Source: Eleftheria terrae (GTDB taxonomy: Bacteria; Pseudomonadota; Gammaproteobacteria; Burkholderiales; Burkholderiaceae_C). From it: a stretch of DNA of 64,000 nucleotides. How positions within the stretch are numbered: position 1 is the first letter of the stretch; the number at the start of each line of letters is the position of its first letter. The notes beneath the pieces were generated by a model that saw only the letters and a program-made list of their open reading frames with translations, made no database searches and had not been told where the DNA came from. The stretch lies in NCBI RefSeq assembly GCF_030419005.1, contig NZ_CP106951.1, forward strand, positions 2,418,001-2,482,000, read 5' to 3'. The translations under genes were made by a program, and so were the position numbers. Below are positions 51,607 to 61,940 of this stretch, in pieces.

Positions 51607-53229
51607 TCACATGCGGAACACGCCGAAGCGGGTGTCGGGGATCGGGGCGTTGAGGCTGGCGCTGAGCGCGAGCGCGAGCACCTGGCGGGTGTCGGCAGGG
51701 TCGATCACGCCGTCGTCCCACAGCCGGGCCGAGGCGTAGTACGGATGGCCCTGGGCCTCGTACTGGGCGCGGATGGGGGCCTTGAAGGCCTCCTCTTCCT
51801 CGGCGCTCCACTGGCCGCCCTTGGCCTCCAGGCCATCGCGCTTGACAGTGGCCAGCACGCTGGCGGCCTGCTCGCCGCCCATCACGCTGATGCGGGCGTT
51901 GGGCCACATCCACAGCATGCGGGGGCTGTAGGCGCGGCCGCACATGCCGTAGTTGCCGGCGCCGAAGCTACCGCCGATGATCACGGTGAACTTGGGCACC
52001 TGGGCGCAGGCCACTGCGGTGACCATCTTGGCGCCGGCGCGGGCAATGCCGTCGTTCTCGTACTTGCGGCCCACCATGAAGCCGGTGATGTTCTGCAGGA
52101 ACACCAGCGGCACCTTGCGCTGGCAGCACAGCTCGATGAAATGGGCCCCCTTGTTGGCGCTCTCGGCGAACAGGATGCCGTTGTTGGCGACGATGCCCAC
52201 CGGCATGCCGTCGATGTGGGCGAAGCCGGTCACCAGCGTGCTGCCGTAGCGGGCCTTGAATTCATCGAACTCGCTGCCGTCGACGATGCGGGCGATGACC
52301 TCGCGCACATCGAAGGGCTTGCGGGTGTCGGTCGGGATGACGCCCTGCAGTTCCTCGGGAGCGTATTTCGGCGGTCGCGAAGCCACGGTGGCCAGCGATG
52401 CGGGCTTGCGCCAGTTCAGCCGCGCCACCGAGGCGCGAGCCAGCGCGAGCGCATGCAGGTCGTCCTGCGCCAGGTGGTCCGCCACGCCGGACAGGCGGGT
52501 ATGCACATCGCCGCCGCCCAGGTCCTCGGCACTCACCACTTCGCCGGTGGCGGCCTTCACCAGCGGCGGGCCGCCCAGGAAGATGGTGCCCTGCTCCTTG
52601 ACGATGATGGTCTCGTCGCTCATTGCCGGCACATAGGCGCCGCCCGCGGTGCAGGAACCCATGACCACCGCCAGCTGCGGGATGCCGTCGGCGCTCATGG
52701 TGGCCTGGTTGTAGAAGATGCGGCCGAAGTGGTCGCGGTCGGGGAAGACCTCATCCTGGTTCGGCAGGTTGGCGCCGCCGGAGTCCACCAGGTAGATGCA
52801 GGGCAGGCGGTTCTGCTGCGCGATCTCCTGCGCCCGCAGGTGCTTCTTGACCGTCATCGGGTAGTAGGTGCCGCCCTTGACGGTGGCATCGTTGCAGACG
52901 ATCACGCACTCGACGCCCGACACCCGGCCGATGCCGGCAATGAGGCCGGCGCCCGGGGCGGCGTCGCGGCCGTCCTTCTCGGGATACATGCCCATCGCCG
53001 CCAGCGGCGCAATCTCGAGGAAGGGCGTGCCGGGGTCGAGCAGCATCTCGACCCGGTCGCGCGGCAGCAGCTTGCCGCGGGCCAGGTGCTTGGCGCGTGC
53101 GGCCTCGCCGCCACCCTGCGCGATCTGGGCCAGCCGGGCATGGAGGTCGGCCACCAGGGCCTGCATCGCCGCGGCATTGGCCTTGAAATCCTCGGCACGA
53201 GGATTCAGCTTGGATTCGAAAACGGGCAT
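51607..53229 (-). CDS. liuB: Methylcrotonoyl-CoA carboxylase, carboxyltransferase subunit
   Basis: A 540-residue carboxyltransferase beta subunit. Motifs are [82 protein letters not shown] and [40 protein letters not shown]. It is first in liuB-C-D-E and has a perfect LiuR palindrome 56 bp before its ATG. Confidence 0.97.
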   Translation of the reverse strand: MPVFESKLNPRAEDFKANAAAMQALVADLHARLAQIAQGGGEAARAKHLARGKLLPRDRVEMLLDPGTPFLEIAPLAAMGMYPEKDGRDAAPGAGLIAGIGRVSGVECVIVCNDATVKGGTYYPMTVKKHLRAQEIAQQNRLPCIYLVDSGGANLPNQDEVFPDRDHFGRIFYNQATMSADGIPQLAVVMGSCTAGGAYVPAMSDETIIVKEQGTIFLGGPPLVKAATGEVVSAEDLGGGDVHTRLSGVADHLAQDDLHALALARASVARLNWRKPASLATVASRPPKYAPEELQGVIPTDTRKPFDVREVIARIVDGSEFDEFKARYGSTLVTGFAHIDGMPVGIVANNGILFAESANKGAHFIELCCQRKVPLVFLQNITGFMVGRKYENDGIARAGAKMVTAVACAQVPKFTVIIGGSFGAGNYGMCGRAYSPRMLWMWPNARISVMGGEQAASVLATVKRDGLEAKGGQWSAEEEEAFKAPIRAQYEAQGHPYYASARLWDDGVIDPADTRQVLALALSASLNAPIPDTRFGVFRM

Positions 53230-53284
53230 GGAGTCCTCGAAGTCGGCCCGGGTCCGGCTTCCCGGTCGGAAGGCGGCCCGCTTA

Positions 53285-53304
53285 TGACGTTTACGTAAAC
53301 GTCA
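53285..53304. promoter_or_regulatory. LiuR-type palindrome before liuBCDE
   Basis: TGACGTTTAC and its exact mirror GTAAACGTCA form a 20-bp perfect dyad upstream of liuB. Near-copies occur at 61413-61434 and 61916-61937 beside liuA and liuR, identifying it as the site of the MerR-type regulator LiuR. Confidence 0.88.
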
Positions 53305-53353
53305 ATCTTACGCGGCTTCGAGGGTGATGAACAGGGCGGCTGCCCCGGGGAAC

Positions 53354-53956
53354 TCAGTAGGGCCCGGCCGACAGCCAGCGCTCGATCTGGGCCTTGCGGT
53401 CGTTGCCCCAGAAGGGCTCGCCGTCGACGATGAAGAAGGGCGCGCCAAAAACGCCGGCGTCGACCGCCGCTTCGTTGGCATGCTTCAGCCGCTCCTTCCA
53501 GTGCCCGTCGTTCCAGACCGCCTCGGCTTCCTCGGACACCAGGCCGAAGTCGGCCGCCAGCGCCTTCAGCGCCTCGGGCTCGGCCAGGTTGACGCCACGG
53601 CCGAAGTAAGCGCGCAGGCCGGCACGGGCCCAGGCGACCGCCCGGGCGGGGTCGCTCTCGGACAACCACCAGAACACCCGTGCGGCGTTCTGCGTGGAGA
53701 TGGGGAAGGTCTCGGGCTGCACGAAGGGCACGCCTTCGGCGCGAGCCGAGCGGGCAAAGTCGCGCAGCGTGTATTCGCGCTTGATGGGGTGGTCCATCGG
53801 CGGCCGCAGGCCGGCCGCCTGGAACGTGACGCCGAGCAGGATGGCGTGCCAGCGCACCGTGCGGCCATGGCGAGCCGCCAGCGCGTCGATCCACTCGGAC
53901 GCAATGTAGGCGTAGGGCGAAGAGAAGTCGAAGTAGAAGTCGATCGGCTTGCGCAT
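53354..53956 (-). CDS. 2-hydroxychromene-2-carboxylate isomerase-like DsbA-family protein
   Basis: A 200-residue kappa-GST/HCCA isomerase-type protein that begins IDFYFDFSSPYAYIASEWID, with Ser in the active-site position. GVFGAPFFIVDGEPFWGNDRKAQIE is the cis-Pro end of the thioredoxin fold. It lies upstream of liuB on the same strand, with a 124-bp gap that includes the LiuR site. Substrate unknown; the context suggests a glutathione-linked acyl-CoA or aromatic side reaction (inference). Confidence 0.9.
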   Translation of the reverse strand: MRKPIDFYFDFSSPYAYIASEWIDALAARHGRTVRWHAILLGVTFQAAGLRPPMDHPIKREYTLRDFARSARAEGVPFVQPETFPISTQNAARVFWWLSESDPARAVAWARAGLRAYFGRGVNLAEPEALKALAADFGLVSEEAEAVWNDGHWKERLKHANEAAVDAGVFGAPFFIVDGEPFWGNDRKAQIERWLSAGPY

Positions 53957-54014
53957 GGTCCCATCCTAGACAGCGCCGCACAGCGCGACGCTAGCGGAAA
54001 ACCCGCGCCCGCCC

Positions 54015-55145
54015 TCAGGCCAGCGCGCGGGCGATCAGGATCTTCTGCACGTCCGATGTGCCCTCGTAGATCTGGCAGACGCGCACGTCACGGTAGATGC
54101 GCTCCACGGGGAAGTCGCTCACATAGCCGTAGCCGCCGTGCACCTGCAAGGCCTCGGAGCAGACGCGCTCGGCCATCTCGGAGGCGAACAGCTTGGCCAT
54201 CGCTGCCTCCTTCAGGCAGGGCTGCCCGGCGTCGCGCAAGGCCGCGGCATGCCACACCATCTGGCGCGCGACCTCGATGCGGGTGGCCATCTCGGCCAGG
54301 CGGAACTGCAGCGCCTGGTGCTCGAACAGCGGCTTGCCGAAGCTCTCGCGCTGCTTGGAATAGTCGAGCGCGGCCTCGAAGGCCGCCCGGGCCATGCCGA
54401 CGCTCTGCGCCGCGATGCCGATGCGTCCACCCTCCAGCGCGGACAGCGCGATGCGGTAGCCCTCGCCCTCCTCGCCGATGCGCTGCGAGGCCGGCACGCG
54501 GCACCGCTCGAAGAGGATCTGCGCGGTGTCGCTCGAATGCTGGCCCAGCTTGTCCTCCAGCCGCGCCACCTGGTAGCCGGGGGTGTCGGTGGGCACGATG
54601 AAGGCGCTCATGCCGCGCTTGCCGGCCGCCTTGTCGGTGACCGCGATGACGATGGCCACCTGGCCGTTCTTGCCGCTGGTGATGAACTGCTTGACGCCGT
54701 CGATGACGTAGTCGTCACCGTCGCGCCGGGCCGTGGTGCGCAGGGCCGAGGCGTCGGAGCCCACATGCGGCTCGGTCAGGCAGAAGGCGCCCAGCAGCTC
54801 GCCCTGGGCCAGCGGAGCCAGCCAGCGCTGCTTCTGCGCCTCGTCGCCATAGCGCATCAAGATGGCGCAGACGGGGCAGTTGTTGACGCTGACCGCGGTG
54901 CTGGTGCCGCCGTCGCCGGCCGCGATTTCCTCCAGCACCAGCGCCAGGCTCAGGTAGTCCAGACCCGCACCGCCGTACTCGGCCGGCACGCAGACCCCGT
55001 AGGTGCCGAGCGCCGCCAGGCCGCGGTGCACGTCCTTGGGAAAGTGGTGTTCCTTGTCCCAGCGGGCCGCATGCGGGGCGATCTGTTCCCGCACGAAGGC
55101 GCGCACCGCGTCGCGGATCAGGGTCTGGTCCTCGTTCAAGAGCAT
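54015..55145 (-). CDS. Acyl-CoA dehydrogenase (short/branched-chain type)
   Basis: A 376-residue FAD flavoprotein. It begins LNEDQTLIRDAVRAFVREQI and has AFCLTEPHVGSDASALRTTA and FITSGKNGQVAIVIA. The catalytic Glu is in the usual late position (ICQIYEGTSDVQKILIARAL, here VCQIYEGTSDVQ), unlike LiuA. It therefore resembles short or 2-methyl-branched acyl-CoA dehydrogenases, perhaps for isoleucine-derived 2-methylbutyryl-CoA. It is 31 bp after the SDR gene. Confidence 0.93.
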   Translation of the reverse strand: MLLNEDQTLIRDAVRAFVREQIAPHAARWDKEHHFPKDVHRGLAALGTYGVCVPAEYGGAGLDYLSLALVLEEIAAGDGGTSTAVSVNNCPVCAILMRYGDEAQKQRWLAPLAQGELLGAFCLTEPHVGSDASALRTTARRDGDDYVIDGVKQFITSGKNGQVAIVIAVTDKAAGKRGMSAFIVPTDTPGYQVARLEDKLGQHSSDTAQILFERCRVPASQRIGEEGEGYRIALSALEGGRIGIAAQSVGMARAAFEAALDYSKQRESFGKPLFEHQALQFRLAEMATRIEVARQMVWHAAALRDAGQPCLKEAAMAKLFASEMAERVCSEALQVHGGYGYVSDFPVERIYRDVRVCQIYEGTSDVQKILIARALA

Positions 55146-55176
55146 GGGTTGAGTCCGTGCAGGCGGCCGCCTCGCG

Positions 55177-55845
55177 TCACCAGGCGATGGGGCGGCCGTC
55201 GTGGTTGAAGAATCCGCCGTTGTCGGCCGGCTGCAGTTCGGTCAGCAGCCGGCGCAGGTCGGACACGCTGCGCTCGACGGTGAGCGCGGCGCCGGCGCCG
55301 CCCATGTCGGTCTGCACCCAGCCCGGATGCACCGCGACGCAGATGGCGCCGAGCGGGCCGAAAACCTGGGCCGTGTCGCGCAGCACCGAGTTGAGCGCCG
55401 CCTTGGATGCCCGGTACAGCCAGCCCGAGGTGCCGTTGCGCTCGGCCAGCGAGCCCATCAGGGAGGACAGCACCGCCAGCCTCGCCCCGGGGGCGAGCAC
55501 CTCCTGCAGCTGGGACACGACGCGCATGGTGCCCAGCACGTTGGTGTGCATCACGCGATCGAAATCGTCCTGGCTGGGTGCCTGCAGGGCGGTGGTGCGG
55601 GGGCCGTAGACGCCGGCGTTCACCACCACCCAGTCAAAGCGCTCGCCGTCGAGCCGCCAGCCCAGGCCGGCCACGCTTGCGGTGTCGGTGACATCCAGCG
55701 CCACGGTGTCGCAACCGAGCGCCTGCAGCCGCGCCAGGCCCGCCTCGTCGCGCGCCGTGGCCACCACCCGCTCGCCGTCGGCCCGCCACTGGCGGGCGAA
55801 CTCATGGCCAATGCCGCGCGAGGCGCCGAGCACCAGCGCCGTCAC
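55177..55845 (-). CDS. Short-chain dehydrogenase/reductase
   Basis: A 222-residue NAD(P)-dependent Rossmann enzyme. The cofactor motif is TALVLGASRGIGHEFARQW, followed by VVNAGVYGPR (NAG motif) and the catalytic YRASKAALN (YxxxK) with a Ser in LSSLMGS. It is short at the C-terminus, like the YciK/CsgA-type SDRs. It starts at GTG 55845, which overlaps the MaoC stop (GTGA), so the two are coupled. Confidence 0.92.
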   Translation of the reverse strand: MTALVLGASRGIGHEFARQWRADGERVVATARDEAGLARLQALGCDTVALDVTDTASVAGLGWRLDGERFDWVVVNAGVYGPRTTALQAPSQDDFDRVMHTNVLGTMRVVSQLQEVLAPGARLAVLSSLMGSLAERNGTSGWLYRASKAALNSVLRDTAQVFGPLGAICVAVHPGWVQTDMGGAGAALTVERSVSDLRRLLTELQPADNGGFFNHDGRPIAW

Positions 55846-56297
55846 ACCACTTCCTTGACCAGCAGCGTGCCGCGGCTTACCACGGCGACGCCGGAGCGCT
55901 GCGTGCTGGCCGCACCGTCGACCAGCACCACATAGCCGCCCAGCTTGCGGTTGAACTCCACCGACGAGACGACCCAGTGCAGGGTGATGTCCTCGTTGGC
56001 GTAGACCGGCGCCTTGTAGGCGAAGTTGAAATTCAGGCAGACCATCTGCCGCTTCACGCCATCGTCGCGGCGCGAGAAATGGCTCGCCGCCAGGCCCATC
56101 AGCATCGAGGCCGTGTGCGGGCCGCTGGCGATGACTTCGCCGAAGCGGGACTGGCCCGCCTCGGTTTCGTCGCTGTGCAGAGGGTTGCTGTCCTGACAGG
56201 CCGCCGCGAAGGTGGCGATGTCCTGCAGCGTGAAACGCACCGTTTTCCCGAAGGTCTCGCCGATGCTGACGATTTCGTTTTCCGCTACTGCACTCAC
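55842..56297 (-). CDS. MaoC-family (R)-hydratase/dehydratase
   Basis: A 151-residue hot-dog fold protein. The catalytic-type segment is FAAACQDSNPLHSDETEAGQSRFGEVIASGPHTASMLMGLAASHF, with Asp and His of the D-x-N-x-(I/L)-H pattern. It probably hydrates or dehydrates a CoA ester. The start is GTG 56297, supported by GGAGGA at six bases. It is coupled to the SDR and 30 bp after the thiolase gene. Confidence 0.88.
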   Translation of the reverse strand: MSAVAENEIVSIGETFGKTVRFTLQDIATFAAACQDSNPLHSDETEAGQSRFGEVIASGPHTASMLMGLAASHFSRRDDGVKRQMVCLNFNFAYKAPVYANEDITLHWVVSSVEFNRKLGGYVVLVDGAASTQRSGVAVVSRGTLLVKEVV

Positions 56298-56327
56298 AAG
56301 TTGTCCTCCAAGCTCAAAAATGGGAGC

Positions 56328-57506
56328 TCAGAAGAGCTCCACAGCCAAGGCAGTGGCTTCGCCACCGCCGATGCACAGGGCGGCCACCCCCTTCTTGCGG
56401 CCCTGCTTGCGCAGGGCACCAAGCAGGGTCACCACGATGCGTGCGCCGCTCGCACCGATCGGGTGCCCCAGCGCGCAGGCGCCGCCGTGCACGTTGACCT
56501 TTTCGTGCGGCAACTTGTGCTCGGCCATGGCCGCCATCGTCACCGCCGCAAAGGCCTCGTTGATCTCCCACAGGTCCACGTCCGCCGCCGTCCAGCCGGT
56601 CTGCTTCAGCACCTTGTCGATGGCACCGACCGGCGCAGTGGTGAACCACTCCGGCGCCTGGGCATGCACGGCGTGGGCCCGCACACGCGCCAGCGGCTCG
56701 ACGCCCATGCGGCGGGCGGTCGATTCGCGCATCAGCACCAACGCCGCCGCCCCGTCGGAAATGCTCGACGAGGTCGCGGCGGTGATGGTGCCGTCCTTCT
56801 TGAAAGCAGGCTTCAGGCCAGGAATCTTGTCCAGCTTGGCCTTGAAGGGCTGCTCGTCCTTCGCCACCTTCACTTCGCCGCCCTTGCCGGCCAGCGTCAC
56901 GGGCGCCACCTCCCAGTCGAAGCTGCCGTCCTGGTTGGCTTTCAGCGCGCGTTCAGTCGAGGCGATGGCAAAGGCATCCTGCGCCTCGCGAGTGAAGGTG
57001 TACTTCGCCACGCAATTCTCCGCGAAGACGCCCATGGCCTTGCCCCGCTCATACGCATCTTCCAGACCGTCCAGCGCCATGTGGTCGTAGAAGGTGGTGG
57101 CGCCGTACTTCTGGCCCTTGCGCACGAAGGCCAGGTGCGGCGCGTTGGTCATGCTTTCCATGCCGCCAGCCACCACCACCTCGGCGCTGCCGGCGGCCAG
57201 CATGTCGTGGCCGAACATCAGCGCTCGCATGCCCGAGCCGCACATCTTCGACAGGGTCACCGCCCCGGCGGACTGCGGCAGACCGGCCTTCAGCGCCGCC
57301 TGGCGGGCCGGCGCCTGGCCCTGCCCGGCCATCAGGCAGTTGCCCATCAGCACTTCCTGCACCGCGTCGCCCGGCACGCCGGCGCGCTCGACGGCAGCCT
57401 GGATGGCCACCGCCCCCAATTCCCAGGCCGACAGCGACGCCAGGTCGCCGAGCAGGCCGCCCATCGGCGTGCGAGCCGCCGAAACAATCACGATGGGATC
57501 CGACAT
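56328..57506 (-). CDS. Acetyl-CoA C-acyltransferase (thiolase)
   Basis: A 392-residue thiolase. The nucleophile Cys is in LSKMCGSGMRALMFGHDM, the GHPIGASGARIVVTLLGAL segment carries the His, and the second Cys lies in AALCIGGGEATAL. It would split or form acetoacetyl-CoA, consuming the acetoacetate end of leucine breakdown. AAGGAG precedes ATG 57506, 19 bp after aceK. Upstream in-frame sequence is not conserved. Confidence 0.94.
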   Translation of the reverse strand: MSDPIVIVSAARTPMGGLLGDLASLSAWELGAVAIQAAVERAGVPGDAVQEVLMGNCLMAGQGQAPARQAALKAGLPQSAGAVTLSKMCGSGMRALMFGHDMLAAGSAEVVVAGGMESMTNAPHLAFVRKGQKYGATTFYDHMALDGLEDAYERGKAMGVFAENCVAKYTFTREAQDAFAIASTERALKANQDGSFDWEVAPVTLAGKGGEVKVAKDEQPFKAKLDKIPGLKPAFKKDGTITAATSSSISDGAAALVLMRESTARRMGVEPLARVRAHAVHAQAPEWFTTAPVGAIDKVLKQTGWTAADVDLWEINEAFAAVTMAAMAEHKLPHEKVNVHGGACALGHPIGASGARIVVTLLGALRKQGRKKGVAALCIGGGEATALAVELF

Positions 57507-57525
57507 GATGATCTCCTTGTCTCGA

Positions 57526-59349
57526 TCAAATAACAGAAGAAGCGGTCGATGTGTCGGACGCCGCTGCGCCACCGTTCTGGCGGGGCTCGCTGCGTGGCCG
57601 CGCCTGGCGGGCGAAGCGCTTGTTCACATCGTAGGGGAAGACGTCGTGCACATGCCCGGCGCGGATGCGCTCCTGGTGGCCCTGCCAGAAGGCCGGGTCG
57701 AGCAGGTCGGCATGGTGGCGCTGGAACACCTCGCGCACCTGCTCGTTGCCAAGCAGGAAGGGCCGGAAGGTCTCGGGGAAGATGTCCTTCGGGCCTACCG
57801 GGTACCAGACCTCGCCGGACAGCTCGTCTTCCTCGGTGCGCGGCTCGGGCACCTTGCGGAAGTTGCAGTCGGTGAGGTATTCGATCTCGTCGTAGTCGTA
57901 GAACACGACCTTGCCGTTGCGGGTCACGCCGAAGTTCTTCCACAGCATGTCGCCGGGGAAGATGTTGGCGGCCACCAGGTCCTTGATGGCGTTGCCGTAC
58001 TCGATCACGCCGTGCTCGATCTGCTCGGGCGTGCCTTCCTGCAGGTAGATGTTGAGCGGCACCATGCGCCGCTCGATGTACAGGTGCTTGATGACCAGGT
58101 CGTTCTGGTCTTCCTCGATCAGGCTGGGGCAGAAATGCTTGAGCTCGGCCACCAGCTCCTCGTCGAAGCGGCCGCGAGGGAAAGCCACGTTGGAGTATTC
58201 CAGCGTATCGGCCATGCGGCCGACACGGTCGTGGGTCTTCACCAGCAGGTACTTGCTCTTGATCAGCTCTCGGGTGGTGTCCTTCTGCGGCGGGAAGAAG
58301 TCCTTGATGACCTTGAAGACATAGGGGAAGGACGGCAGGTCGAACACCAGCATCACCATGCCCTTGATGCCGGGCGCGATGCGGAAGCGGTCGCTGGAAT
58401 GGCGCAGGTGGAAGAGGAAGTCCCGGTAGAACAGGTTCTTGCCCTGCTTGTGCAGCCCCAGCGCGTTGTAGATCTCCGAGCGCGGCTTGCGCGGCATCAG
58501 CGAGCGCAGGAAGTGCACATATGCCGCCGGGATCTCCATCTCCACCATGAAGTAGGCCCGCGCAAAGCTGAACAGCATCTGCATCTCGTCCTCGCCGAAC
58601 AGCGCCGCGTCGATGTAGAGCCGGCCCTTGCTGTTGTGGAGGATGGGCATGGCAAACGGCGTCTCGCGGAAGCCGTTGATGATCTTGCCGACGATGTAGG
58701 CGCCCTTGTTGCGGAAGAACAGCGAACTGAGGACCTGGATCTGGAAGTTGGTGCGCAGGCGGAAGTCACCGAACTGCTGGTTCACCGCCCGCAGCACGTT
58801 GTCGACGTCGCGGTCGAGGTCCTCGAACTCGCGCGCCAGCTGGAAATTGGTGACGATGCGGTGCAGTGCCTCCCGCATGGTCTCACGGGTGGGGTAGTAG
58901 GCGCGGTAGGTCGGCTGGGAGCCCGGCTCCTCGTTCTCGATGTACTCGGTCGAGATGGCCGGCCGCACGAAGATGAAGCTGTTGTGGAAATAGCTGCGGT
59001 GCAGGATCTTGGTCGTGACCGAGTTGAAGAAGGTCTCGGCCAGCTCGGGCCGCAGGTGGTTGGTCAGCAGCCCGATGTAGTGCAGCTTGACCTGCTGCCA
59101 GACGTTCATCGGCAGCTCGTGGGCCGAGAACTCGGACTGCAGCCGCTCCACCGCTTCGTCGACGCGCTTGTCGTAGAACTCGATGCGCTCGCGCTGGGCG
59201 CGCTGCTGGCCATGCCAGTCGGCCGCCTCGAAGCGCTGCTTGGCCGCGGCGCTGGCCTCGCGGAACAGCCGATAGTGCCGGTTGAAGCCATCCAGCAGCG
59301 CCTGTGCGATGCCGAAGGCCCGGCGGTCATCGAGCTGTTCCGGGAACAT
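57526..59349 (-). CDS. aceK: Isocitrate dehydrogenase kinase/phosphatase
   Basis: A 607-residue bifunctional enzyme that switches isocitrate dehydrogenase off and on to direct carbon into the glyoxylate shunt. Regulatory N-terminal half ([25 protein letters not shown]) and kinase half with [40 protein letters not shown] and [27 protein letters not shown] are all present. Its ATG overlaps the carbonic anhydrase stop by one base. Leucine breakdown yields only acetyl-CoA units, so keeping aceK here makes metabolic sense (inference). Confidence 0.97.
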   Translation of the reverse strand: MFPEQLDDRRAFGIAQALLDGFNRHYRLFREASAAAKQRFEAADWHGQQRAQRERIEFYDKRVDEAVERLQSEFSAHELPMNVWQQVKLHYIGLLTNHLRPELAETFFNSVTTKILHRSYFHNSFIFVRPAISTEYIENEEPGSQPTYRAYYPTRETMREALHRIVTNFQLAREFEDLDRDVDNVLRAVNQQFGDFRLRTNFQIQVLSSLFFRNKGAYIVGKIINGFRETPFAMPILHNSKGRLYIDAALFGEDEMQMLFSFARAYFMVEMEIPAAYVHFLRSLMPRKPRSEIYNALGLHKQGKNLFYRDFLFHLRHSSDRFRIAPGIKGMVMLVFDLPSFPYVFKVIKDFFPPQKDTTRELIKSKYLLVKTHDRVGRMADTLEYSNVAFPRGRFDEELVAELKHFCPSLIEEDQNDLVIKHLYIERRMVPLNIYLQEGTPEQIEHGVIEYGNAIKDLVAANIFPGDMLWKNFGVTRNGKVVFYDYDEIEYLTDCNFRKVPEPRTEEDELSGEVWYPVGPKDIFPETFRPFLLGNEQVREVFQRHHADLLDPAFWQGHQERIRAGHVHDVFPYDVNKRFARQARPRSEPRQNGGAAASDTSTASSVI

Positions 59350-60032
59350 CAGCGCCCCCCGAGTTCCTGCTTGCGGTCGTAGCGGGCCTTCAGCTGGCTG
59401 ACGGCTTCGGCATAGACCGGCTGCACGTCCTCGGCGTTGCGCACGGCCATCCGCAGGTCCTGCACCAGGCCGTTGTGCACGCCGTACACCCAGCCGTGCA
59501 CCATCACCTCCTGCCCGCGCGACCAGGCGTCGCGCACCACCGAGGTCTGGCAGACATGCACCGCCTGCTCCAGCACGTTCAGCTCGCACAGGGCGGCATG
59601 TCGCTGGTTTTCCTCTTCCAGCGTGTCAAGCCATTCCTGGTGGCGGTTGCGCACGTCCTCGACATGACGCAGCCAGTTGTCGGCGATGCCGATGCGCACG
59701 CCGTTCATCGCGGCCTTGACGCCGCTGCAGCCGTAGTGGCCGACCACCATGATGTGCCGGACCTTCAGCAGGTCGATGGCGAATTCCATCACCGACAGGC
59801 AGTTCAGGTCGGAATGCACCACCACGTTGGCGACGTTGCGGTGCACGAACAGCTCGCCGGGCATCAGCCCGACGATCTCGTTGGCCGGCACGCGGCTGTC
59901 GGAGCAGCCGATCCAGAGGTACTCGGGGGCCTGCTGCTCCAGCAGGCGCGAGAAAAAGCCAGGTTGCCGCTGCTCCAGGCTCTGGGCCCAGGCCCGGTTA
60001 CGGTCGAAGAGGTCTTGAAGTGCGTTGCTCAT
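59349..60032 (-). CDS. can: Beta-class carbonic anhydrase
   Basis: A 227-residue enzyme of the E. coli Can type. Zinc ligands are C43 and D45 ([12 protein letters not shown]) and H99-x-x-C102 (GHYGCSG). It also has [16 protein letters not shown] and a C-terminal [14 protein letters not shown]. Bicarbonate from it can feed the biotin carboxylase LiuD. It is upstream of and overlaps aceK. Confidence 0.96.
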   Translation of the reverse strand: MSNALQDLFDRNRAWAQSLEQRQPGFFSRLLEQQAPEYLWIGCSDSRVPANEIVGLMPGELFVHRNVANVVVHSDLNCLSVMEFAIDLLKVRHIMVVGHYGCSGVKAAMNGVRIGIADNWLRHVEDVRNRHQEWLDTLEEENQRHAALCELNVLEQAVHVCQTSVVRDAWSRGQEVMVHGWVYGVHNGLVQDLRMAVRNAEDVQPVYAEAVSQLKARYDRKQELGGR

Positions 60033-60179
60033 GGCGCTGTCCAGAAAATGCAGTGCGGAGTTTACGCACCCGCCCGAAGCCCCGGGTTTCAAGCGGGTGT
60101 CAAACTGGCCGTCCGCCGGGCCCGGGCCTGCCGGCGCCCCGGCACGGCCGGGCCTGCCGGAGCCGGCCGCGCCGCGCGT

Positions 60180-61358
60180 TCAGGCCGTTTCTGCGAACAG
60201 CTCGCGGCCGATCAGCATGCGGCGGATCTCGCTGGTGCCGGCACCGATCTCGTAGAGCTTGGCGTCGCGCCACAGGCGGCCGAGCGGATACTCGTTGATG
60301 TAGCCGTTGCCGCCGAAGATCTGGATGCCCTCGCCGGCCATCCAGGTGGCCTTCTCCGCGCACCACAGGATCACCGAGGCGCAGTCCTTGCGCACCTGCC
60401 GCACATGACCGGCGCCCAGGCTGTCGAGGTTCTTGCCCACGGTGTAGCAGAAGGCCCGCGCCGCCTGCAGCACGGTGTACATGTCGGCCACCTTGCCCTG
60501 CACCAGCTGGAACTCGCCGATGCTGCGGCCGAACTGCTTGCGGTCGTGGATGTAGGGCACGACGTTGTCCATCACCGCCTGCATGATGCCGATGGGGCCG
60601 GCCGCCAGCACCGCCCGCTCGTAGTCCAGGCCGCTCATCAGCACCTTGGTGCCGCCGTTGACGGCGCCCAGCACGTTCTCGGCCGGCACTTCCACATCCT
60701 GGAACACCAGCTCGCCGGTGTGCGAGCCGCGCATGCCGAGCTTGTCCAGCTTCTGCGCAATGGAGAAGCCCTTCATGCCCTTCTCGACCAGGAAGGCGGT
60801 GATGCCCTGGGCGTTCAGCTCGGGCTCGGTCTTGGCATAGACCACCAGGGTATCGGCATCGGGGCCGTTGGTGATCCACATCTTGCTGCCATTGAGCAGG
60901 TAGTAGCCGCCCTTGTCCTCGGCCCGCAGCTTCATGCTGACGACGTCGGAGCCGGCGCCCGGCTCGCTCATGGCCAGCGCGCCGACATGCTCGCCGCTGA
61001 TCAGCTTCGGCAGGTACTTGCGCTTCTGCGCCTCGCTGCCGTTGCGGCGGATCTGGTTCACGCACAGGTTCGAGTGCGCGCCGTAGCTCAGGCCCACCGA
61101 GGCCGAGGCGCGGCTGATCTCCTCCATCGCCACCATGTGCGCCAGGTAGCCCATGGCGGCGCCGCCGTAGGTTTCCTCGACAGTGATGCCGAGCACGCCG
61201 ACCTCGCCCATCTTGCGCCACAGGTCCATCGGGAACTGGTCGCTGCGGTCGATCTCGGCGGCGCGCGGCGCGATCTCGGCCTCCGCGAAGCTGCGCACCG
61301 CGTCGCGCAGTGCATCGACATCTTCGCCAAGCTGGAAGTTGAGTCCGGGCAGTTGCAT
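60180..61358 (-). CDS. liuA: Isovaleryl-CoA dehydrogenase
   Basis: A 392-residue FAD enzyme that oxidises isovaleryl-CoA to 3-methylcrotonyl-CoA. The catalytic Glu is in the isovaleryl-type place ([19 protein letters not shown]). The usual late Glu position is Gly ([19 protein letters not shown]), which distinguishes it from other acyl-CoA dehydrogenases. Other motifs are [16 protein letters not shown] and [20 protein letters not shown] 61358 is used, with GAAAGG upstream. A LiuR-type dyad lies at 61413-61434. Confidence 0.97.
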   Translation of the reverse strand: MQLPGLNFQLGEDVDALRDAVRSFAEAEIAPRAAEIDRSDQFPMDLWRKMGEVGVLGITVEETYGGAAMGYLAHMVAMEEISRASASVGLSYGAHSNLCVNQIRRNGSEAQKRKYLPKLISGEHVGALAMSEPGAGSDVVSMKLRAEDKGGYYLLNGSKMWITNGPDADTLVVYAKTEPELNAQGITAFLVEKGMKGFSIAQKLDKLGMRGSHTGELVFQDVEVPAENVLGAVNGGTKVLMSGLDYERAVLAAGPIGIMQAVMDNVVPYIHDRKQFGRSIGEFQLVQGKVADMYTVLQAARAFCYTVGKNLDSLGAGHVRQVRKDCASVILWCAEKATWMAGEGIQIFGGNGYINEYPLGRLWRDAKLYEIGAGTSEIRRMLIGRELFAETA

Positions 61359-61412
61359 GAGAAGAGGCCTTTCAGGAGACAGGCGGCGGCCCACGGGACG
61401 GCCGCCCACGAA

Positions 61413-61434
61413 TTGACGTTGACGTAAACGTCAA
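61413..61434. promoter_or_regulatory. LiuR-type palindrome before liuA
   Basis: TTGACGTTGAC followed by GTAAACGTCAA: the same dyad as at 53285 with one mismatch (G for T in the left arm). It lies 55 bp before the liuA ATG and in the 97-bp gap after liuR. Confidence 0.87.
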
Positions 61435-61455
61435 TTGTAGGCGCGGCCGCGCCGC

Positions 61456-61899
61456 TCACGCTTTTTTCTTCTTCTCGCTTTCCCCAAGCGCCAGCAGGCG
61501 CCGGGTTTCCTTCTCGTGGGTGCGCACTTCCTCCAGCGTGACCTGCAGGTCGGCCATCTGCTGCTCCAGCTGCTCACGGTGGGCGGCCAGCACCAGCAGG
61601 AACTTCTTCAGCTGCGGCAAGGTGTCGCGCGGGGACTCGTACATGTCCACCAGTTCCTTGATCTCGGCCAGGCTCAGCCCCAGGCGCTTGCCGCGCAGCG
61701 TGAGCTTGAGCCGCGTGCGGTCGCGCGAGGTGTAGACGCGGTTGCGGCCGCTCGGGCCGCTGCGCTCAGGGCTCAGCAGGCCGCAGTCTTCGTAGAAGCG
61801 GATCGCTCGGGTGGTGAGGTCGAACTCGCGGGCCAGGTCGCTGATCGTGTAGGTGGTGGCAGCCGGGGGCGACGCCAAGGAGACAGCGGTTGCAGCCAT
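61456..61899 (-). CDS. liuR: MerR-family regulator of leucine/isovalerate catabolism
   Basis: A 147-residue regulator. The MerR helix-turn-helix is YTISDLAREFDLTTRAIRFYEDCGLLSPERSGPSGRNRVYTSRD, followed by wing LKLTLRGKRLGLSLAEIKELVDMY and a dimerising coiled coil (LAAHREQLEQQMADLQVTLEEVRTHEKETRRLL). There are no metal-site cysteines, as expected for LiuR. It is upstream of liuA on the same strand and flanked by its predicted sites. Confidence 0.93.
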   Translation of the reverse strand: MAATAVSLASPPAATTYTISDLAREFDLTTRAIRFYEDCGLLSPERSGPSGRNRVYTSRDRTRLKLTLRGKRLGLSLAEIKELVDMYESPRDTLPQLKKFLLVLAAHREQLEQQMADLQVTLEEVRTHEKETRRLLALGESEKKKKA

Positions 61900-61915
61900 G
61901 AATCTCTATACTGGA

Positions 61916-61937
61916 TTGACGTTTACGTAAAGTGTAG
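61916..61937. promoter_or_regulatory. LiuR-type site between liuR and the MBL-fold gene
   Basis: TTGACGTTTAC then GTAAAGTGTAG: left arm perfect, right arm diverged. It is 17 bp before the liuR start and ends four bases before the divergent MBL-fold ATG at 61941, so it may control both. Confidence 0.75.
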
Positions 61938-61940
61938 CGA

